Positions 5,698 through 8,828 of a stretch of DNA of 8,828 nucleotides are shown here, piece by piece. The translations under genes and the position numbers were made by a program. Source of the stretch: Bacteroidota bacterium (GTDB lineage Bacteria > Bacteroidota > Bacteroidia > NS11-12g > UBA955); the NCBI GenBank assembly GCA_008081305.1, contig VMCP01000076.1, positions 1 to 8,828 on the forward strand, read 5' to 3'. Numbering within the stretch: the first letter of the stretch is position 1; each line of letters starts with the position of its first letter. Under the pieces are notes generated by a model. The model was not told the DNA's origin. It saw only the letters and a program-made list of their open reading frames with translations, and did no database searches.

Positions 5698-6749
5698 ATC
5701 TGACAAAAGAGAATATTCTGAAAGCACTGCAAAATGTCGACGATCCTGATTTGAAAAAGGATATCGTGACGCTTGGGATGGTTGAAAATCTTCAGGTAGA
5801 CGGAAATGATGTTTCCTTTGATTTGGTATTAACTACACCTGCTTGTCCCATGAAAGATACCATGGTGAAAGCCTGCGAAACAGCCATCGTCTACATGGTT
5901 GATAAAGAAGCCAAAGTGCGTGTGAATGCCACACATCGTGTGAAACAAAACGAGAGGACTGATGATGTCTTGAGTGGTGTGAAGCATGTGATTGCTGTTG
6001 CATCGGGAAAAGGCGGCGTTGGTAAAAGTACCTTATCTGCCTCACTAGCTTTGAGTTTGTCAAAGATGGGAGCAAAAGTGGGTCTTTTGGATGCTGATAT
6101 TTACGGACCATCTGTCCCCACATTGTTTAACGTACATCAATCCCCAGAAATGCGCGAAATCAATGGGAAGAATACCATGGTACCGTTGGAATCTCACGGC
6201 ATCAAGCTCTTGAGTATCGGATTTATGACAGCGCAAGGACAGGCAGTAGTTTGGCGGGGACCCATGATATCAAGCGCATTCAAACAGTTCATCAACGACG
6301 TTGATTGGGGTGAACTGGATTATTTGATTGTTGATTTACCTCCTGGAACAGGCGACGTTCAGATTACCTTGGCACAGCAAGCCCCATTAACAGGGGTTGT
6401 AGTGGTTACGACACCGCAACAAATGGCCACAGAAGATGCACGAAGAGCCATTGATATGTTTCAATTAGATGCTATTGCGAAGCCCATCATAGGTGTAGTA
6501 GAGAATATGTCGTATTTCACCCCAGATGATGCTCCCGACAAGCAGTATAATCTTTTTGGAAAGGGTGGAGGAAAAAAACTGGCGGATGAAATGGGTTTGC
6601 CATTTTTAGGAGAATTGCCATTTGTACCGTCCGTTGGAGAGTCTGCGGATAATGGTGTATGGGATGTGGACTCAAAATATATGGAGCCGTATATTCAAGT
6701 TGCTCAGCAGGTTGCACAACAAATTAGCGTGATGCAGTACGCTAAATAG
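5694..6749 (+). CDS. mrp: Mrp/ApbC-family P-loop ATPase, Fe-S cluster carrier
   Basis: A 351-residue Mrp/NBP35-family protein. An N-terminal MIP18/DUF59 domain (about 3-85, VDDPDLKKDIVTLGMV, TTPACPMKD with Cys51) precedes the P-loop domain (95-351). The deviant Walker A is SGKGGVGKST (104-113), with LLDADIYGPS (131-140), the switch region WRGPM (187-191), VDLPPGTGD (213-221) and VVENMSYFTP (268-277). Known role: ATP-dependent binding and transfer of Fe-S clusters to apoproteins in the cytosol. The only cysteines are Cys51 and Cys61; the CxxC that follows ENMS in E. coli Mrp is absent, as I recall for many Bacteroidota homologues. The gene overlaps the upstream membrane protein gene by 4 nt and is followed 35 bp later by the nfu gene, supporting an Fe-S role. 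Confidence 0.93.
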   Translation: MNLTKENILKALQNVDDPDLKKDIVTLGMVENLQVDGNDVSFDLVLTTPACPMKDTMVKACETAIVYMVDKEAKVRVNATHRVKQNERTDDVLSGVKHVIAVASGKGGVGKSTLSASLALSLSKMGAKVGLLDADIYGPSVPTLFNVHQSPEMREINGKNTMVPLESHGIKLLSIGFMTAQGQAVVWRGPMISSAFKQFINDVDWGELDYLIVDLPPGTGDVQITLAQQAPLTGVVVVTTPQQMATEDARRAIDMFQLDAIAKPIIGVVENMSYFTPDDAPDKQYNLFGKGGGKKLADEMGLPFLGELPFVPSVGESADNGVWDVDSKYMEPYIQVAQQVAQQISVMQYAK

Positions 6750-6771
6750 TTCAAGAAAAAGGAAATTAATT

Positions 6772-6779
6772 TATCTTTG
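6772..6779 (+). promoter_or_regulatory. -7 promoter element before nfu
   Basis: TATCTTTG is a perfect TAnnTTTG element located in the 35-bp gap after mrp, ending 5 nt before the ATG at 6785. It would let nfu be transcribed without mrp, with almost no leader. No clear -33 TTG is present. Confidence 0.5.
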
Positions 6780-6784
6780 TTGGA

Positions 6785-7018
6785 ATGAGTCTCGATCAAG
6801 AAATCGATAAAGTATTGGATTCCATCCGACCTTATTTACATGCCGATGGCGGAGACGTAGAAGTTGTGGAGGTAAAGGAAAACAAAGATGTTATTCTTAG
6901 ACTCACCGGAAACTGCAGTTCATGCAATATGTCTGAAATGACCATGACCGCAGGTATCGAAGAAAGCCTAAGACGATCGATTCCTGACTTAGGTTCAATC
7001 ACGGCGGTAAAAGAGTAA
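6785..7018 (+). CDS. NifU C-terminal-domain Fe-S scaffold protein (NfuA-like)
   Basis: A 77-residue stand-alone NifU-like C-terminal domain. The sequence starts with DQEIDKVLDSIRPYLHADGG (4-23), the usual family opening, then beta strands and the CxxC at Cys44 and Cys47 (TGNCSSCNMSEMTM), ending with a helix (IEESLRRSIPDL). Proteins of this kind bind a [4Fe-4S] cluster across a dimer through the two cysteines and hand it to client enzymes. Full NfuA has an extra A-type-carrier-like domain that is missing here; single-domain versions are common in Bacteroidota. It follows mrp on the same strand, which fits a shared task in cluster carriage. Its TAA directly abuts the thymidine kinase stop on the other strand. 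Confidence 0.93.
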   Translation: MSLDQEIDKVLDSIRPYLHADGGDVEVVEVKENKDVILRLTGNCSSCNMSEMTMTAGIEESLRRSIPDLGSITAVKE

Positions 7019-7570
7019 CTAAACTCGTCCTTTCATCCCTTCTTCCCAATGCGTTTTGCAACGGGCTTGATATGCATCGTTGTGACCAACTACAACCAAG
7101 TCTTCTGATTCAATTGTTCTGTAGGTGTATCGCGCCTCTTTCGAGCACACTGCGCATTTGGCCAACACCTCTATTTGTTCAGTTGCCAATTTTTTGAGAG
7201 CATTCATGGAGCCAAAATCGCGGTGCAAGTAGTCTTTGTCAAGCCCGGCGGCAATAACATGAACACCGTTCATCATTAATTCGCCAATAACTTCGATGAT
7301 GTAAGGAGTAAAAAATTGCACTTCATCTATGTAGCACTCCAGAGTGTCTTTGGTGACTAATGGGAAAATTTCTTCTGCTTTACTGATGCGATGACCCATA
7401 ATTTGAAGTCCGCCATGACTATTGATTGTTTTTGCTGAATAGCGATTATCGAGCATTGGCTTAATCACAATCTTCTCGTTGATATCTCGTTGACTTTCGT
7501 TGTAAAGGCCTATTAAACGGGTTGTTTTGCCTGCAAACATACACCCGTAAATCAGTGTAAAATCTCTCAT
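7019..7570 (-). CDS. tdk: thymidine kinase (type II, TK1-like)
   Basis: A 183-residue TK1-type thymidine kinase, which phosphorylates thymidine to dTMP in nucleotide salvage. The P-loop is GCMFAGKTT (9-17). The DEVQFF motif (82-87) supplies Asp82 for magnesium and Glu83 as the probable base. A Zn site is formed by Cys139, Cys142 (CAVC), Cys171 and His174 (CKTH). TYRTIES (149-155) lies in the usual lasso/thymidine-binding region. Length is near that of phage T4 and E. coli enzymes, and the start MRDFTLIYG places the P-loop only 8 residues from the N-terminus. The P-loop differs from the GSMFSGKT form I associate with most Bacteroidota enzymes, so this may be a second lineage. It is divergent from the acidic-linker protein gene, with 53 bp between starts, and no clear promoter was found. 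Confidence 0.9.
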   Translation of the reverse strand: MRDFTLIYGCMFAGKTTRLIGLYNESQRDINEKIVIKPMLDNRYSAKTINSHGGLQIMGHRISKAEEIFPLVTKDTLECYIDEVQFFTPYIIEVIGELMMNGVHVIAAGLDKDYLHRDFGSMNALKKLATEQIEVLAKCAVCSKEARYTYRTIESEDLVVVGHNDAYQARCKTHWEEGMKGRV

Positions 7571-7623
7571 TAAATCCCTAGGAATCGGTTGTAAATTTCC
7601 GAAAAATTATCCAAAGGCAAACC

Positions 7624-8310
7624 ATGAATCCACGTATTCCTGAAATTACTGCAGAATTGCAGCGTATTCAACAACTCATTTCCAATACAAATTCCTCTGA
7701 AGAGCTAATTAAATTATTGGGTAGTTTGAAGCTTCAAGCGGCACAATTGTATTTGGAAACAGATATGGAAATCATTGCTCAAAACCGGGCGAGCATCGAG
7801 AACCCCAATGAAATACCAACTAACGAACCAGTCACTAATTTTGAACCGATAAAAGAAGAGGTTTCTCTTGAGGATGAAATTCAAGAATCCGATGAAGATT
7901 TGCATTCTTCGCAAGAAATCACCTTGAAAAATATCGAAGATCCAACTCCTAAAGAAGCCCCCAAACAGGAAACAATTTTTGATGATGAGCAACCTTCGGT
8001 GGCTGAGGAAAAGGATGAAATTCAAGAGGATAGTGCTCCTGCAGCATCTGGAGAGGAATTTTCACAAGGTGTGAAAGACCGGGCAAAAGAAGTTCTAAAT
8101 ATGTTTTCTTTTTCGAGACGATTTGAATTTGGTAATTTTTTGTTTGGAGGGGATATGCAGCTATTCTCTGTCTTTATTTGTGAGATGCTAACCGCTCACC
8201 CGGGTGAACCGAGAGATCAGGTATATCAAAAGTGGCACGATAACAGAAATTGGTCTCGGAAAGAAGAATCAGCGGATGATTTAAAGCGTAGCCTACGTAA
8301 AATTATATAA
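7624..8310 (+). CDS. Bacteroidota protein of unknown function with acidic linker
   Basis: A 228-residue soluble protein in three parts. Residues 1-55 form a predicted helical region (PEITAELQRIQQLI, EELIKLLGSLKLQAAQLYLE). Residues 56-147 are a low-complexity stretch rich in Glu, Asp, Pro, Ser and Thr, likely disordered. Residues 148-228 are a compact C-terminal region with FSRRFEFGNFLFGGDMQLFS (163-182), a YQKWHDN motif (201-207) and a final basic helix (DDLKRSLRKII). That C-terminal pattern, a helix, an RFEFxNFLFxGD turn, then a W-containing segment and helix, recurs in hypothetical Bacteroidota proteins I recognise, but no function is known to me. No signal peptide or membrane segment is seen. 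Its stop overlaps a 6-codon minigene leading into comEC, so expression of the two is probably linked. Confidence 0.8.
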   Translation: MNPRIPEITAELQRIQQLISNTNSSEELIKLLGSLKLQAAQLYLETDMEIIAQNRASIENPNEIPTNEPVTNFEPIKEEVSLEDEIQESDEDLHSSQEITLKNIEDPTPKEAPKQETIFDDEQPSVAEEKDEIQEDSAPAASGEEFSQGVKDRAKEVLNMFSFSRRFEFGNFLFGGDMQLFSVFICEMLTAHPGEPRDQVYQKWHDNRNWSRKEESADDLKRSLRKII

Positions 8311-8335
8311 TGGCGGAGCATCTCTTTTGAGATGC
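8310..8335 (+). promoter_or_regulatory. minigene and hairpin at the comEC start
   Basis: The upstream stop overlaps an ATG (TAATG, 8308-8312) that opens a 6-codon frame MAEHLF ending at TGA 8328-8330, one base before the comEC ATG (8332). A perfect 7-bp inverted repeat, GCATCTC (8318-8324) and GAGATGC (8329-8335) with loop TTTT, puts the comEC start codon in the 3' arm. No T-run follows, so it is not a usual terminator. Confidence 0.5.
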
Positions 8336-8828
8336 AGGCCTTATTCCATGATAAACACCCTTTAGCCTTTACATCCGTTGTATGCGTATTAGGCTGCTTA
8401 TTCCCATTTGATGGGGTATTGCTCTTTTTTGTTTTTTCTACTTGTCTTATAGTATCATTTTTTATACCAGTAGTCCGTCGTGAACTTTTGTTGGGCTGTG
8501 TTATTTTTAGCCTTAGCGGTGCGTATTACCAACAAGACCGGAGTGCCTACGAGTATCAGAAACAAACCCTTACGAATAAGTCAAACCTGTTGTGTCAAGT
8601 ATTTAATGTAGAAAATAACCTTACAGAAATTGAGTTGGTTGGTTGGGCAGATAAACACCAAAATTGGAGAAGATATTCAAGTACATTTCGAATCAATTAT
8701 AAACTTGAGTCACAGCTTATTCCTGAAATTGGGGATTATTTATTTATCCCGGAAGCTAGAATTTTAGACTCAAATCTGTCTGTCAATCAGAAGGGTTTTG
8801 ATTTGCATTCCTATCATATGGGAAATAA
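8332..8828 (+). CDS. comEC: probable ComEC/Rec2 DNA-uptake channel, N-terminal part
   Basis: The first 165 codons of an open frame that leaves the window. Three hydrophobic segments come first, at about residues 11-26, 29-46 and 51-66. They are followed by an extracytoplasmic-type beta-rich region resembling the DUF4131/OB-like domain of ComEC, with PEIGDYLFIPEARI (131-144) and NQKGFDLHSY (152-161) at the position of the usual NPGxFDYxxYL segment. ComEC is the inner-membrane channel for single-stranded DNA in natural transformation. The competence and metallo-beta-lactamase domains lie beyond the edge, so the call rests on topology and the FD-containing segment. ATG 8332 is the first possible in-frame start after the TAA of the upstream gene (8308-8310), 21 nt away and in the same frame. 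Confidence 0.65.
   Translation, partial: MQALFHDKHPLAFTSVVCVLGCLFPFDGVLLFFVFSTCLIVSFFIPVVRRELLLGCVIFSLSGAYYQQDRSAYEYQKQTLTNKSNLLCQVFNVENNLTEIELVGWADKHQNWRRYSSTFRINYKLESQLIPEIGDYLFIPEARILDSNLSVNQKGFDLHSYHMGN

Noticed and set aside
7571..7623. Divergent promoters in the gap between tdk and the acidic-linker gene
   Set aside because: Only one-mismatch forms were found (TAATTTTT on the minus strand at 7609-7602, TAAATTTC on the plus strand) with no well-placed -33 TTG; too weak to annotate.
8310..8330. The 6-codon frame before comEC as a real peptide gene
   Set aside because: Too short to call as a gene; kept only as a possible translation-coupling element.
8318..8335. The hairpin before comEC as an intrinsic terminator
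   Set aside because: The stem is only 7 bp and moderately GC, and no T-run follows (AGGCCTTATT).
1..8828. CRISPR arrays, tRNA or rRNA genes, insertion sequences, defence or toxin-antitoxin systems
   Set aside because: Read on both strands; no spaced direct repeats, terminal inverted repeats, transposase motifs or cloverleaf-like stretches were seen. Intergenic gaps are all below about 85 bp.

Overview
The window looks like chromosomal DNA of a Bacteroidota bacterium, most likely in the Flavobacteriia/Flavobacteriales. The evidence is the repeated TAnnTTTG promoter element close to start codons, the near absence of Shine-Dalgarno sequences, and the gene families present: an Mrp without CxxC, a small RWKV-type two-TM protein that resembles DUF6787, a membrane-anchored helix-hairpin-helix protein, and an SPT/KBL-like alpha-oxoamine synthase. 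No mobile element, CRISPR array, tRNA or rRNA was seen. The content is mostly core genome.

Left part (1-1343): the 3' end of a RidA-family gene, then a XerC/XerD-type tyrosine recombinase on the plus strand. It meets the bS21 ribosomal protein gene (rpsU, minus strand) tail to tail across a shared hairpin terminator.

Middle (1393-5326): four minus-strand genes read right to left. They are a short RsmI-like tetrapyrrole-methylase-fold methyltransferase, a PLP-dependent alpha-oxoamine synthase-like enzyme, a membrane-anchored protein with tandem helix-hairpin-helix motifs, and an acyl-CoA dehydrogenase. A strong intrinsic terminator follows the PLP enzyme and overlaps the apparent start of the helix-hairpin-helix gene. 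The acyl-CoA dehydrogenase and rpsU each have a good promoter of their own.

Right part (5407-8828): a plus-strand group of a small membrane protein, the Mrp/ApbC P-loop ATPase and an NfuA-type Fe-S scaffold forms an Fe-S cluster assembly and delivery unit. It is followed by a thymidine kinase on the minus strand whose stop codon abuts that of nfu with no gap. A divergently oriented acidic-linker protein of unknown function is followed by the 5' end of a probable comEC, which runs off the window.

I do not see a clearly new multi-gene system. The most interesting signals are regulatory. Several TAnnTTTG elements sit 4-6 nt from start codons, two of them GTG codons at identical spacing, suggesting leaderless or ultra-short-leader mRNAs. 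A terminator stem contains the only good start codon of the next gene. A 6-codon minigene plus hairpin covers the comEC start. The rpsU leader has no visible Shine-Dalgarno sequence.
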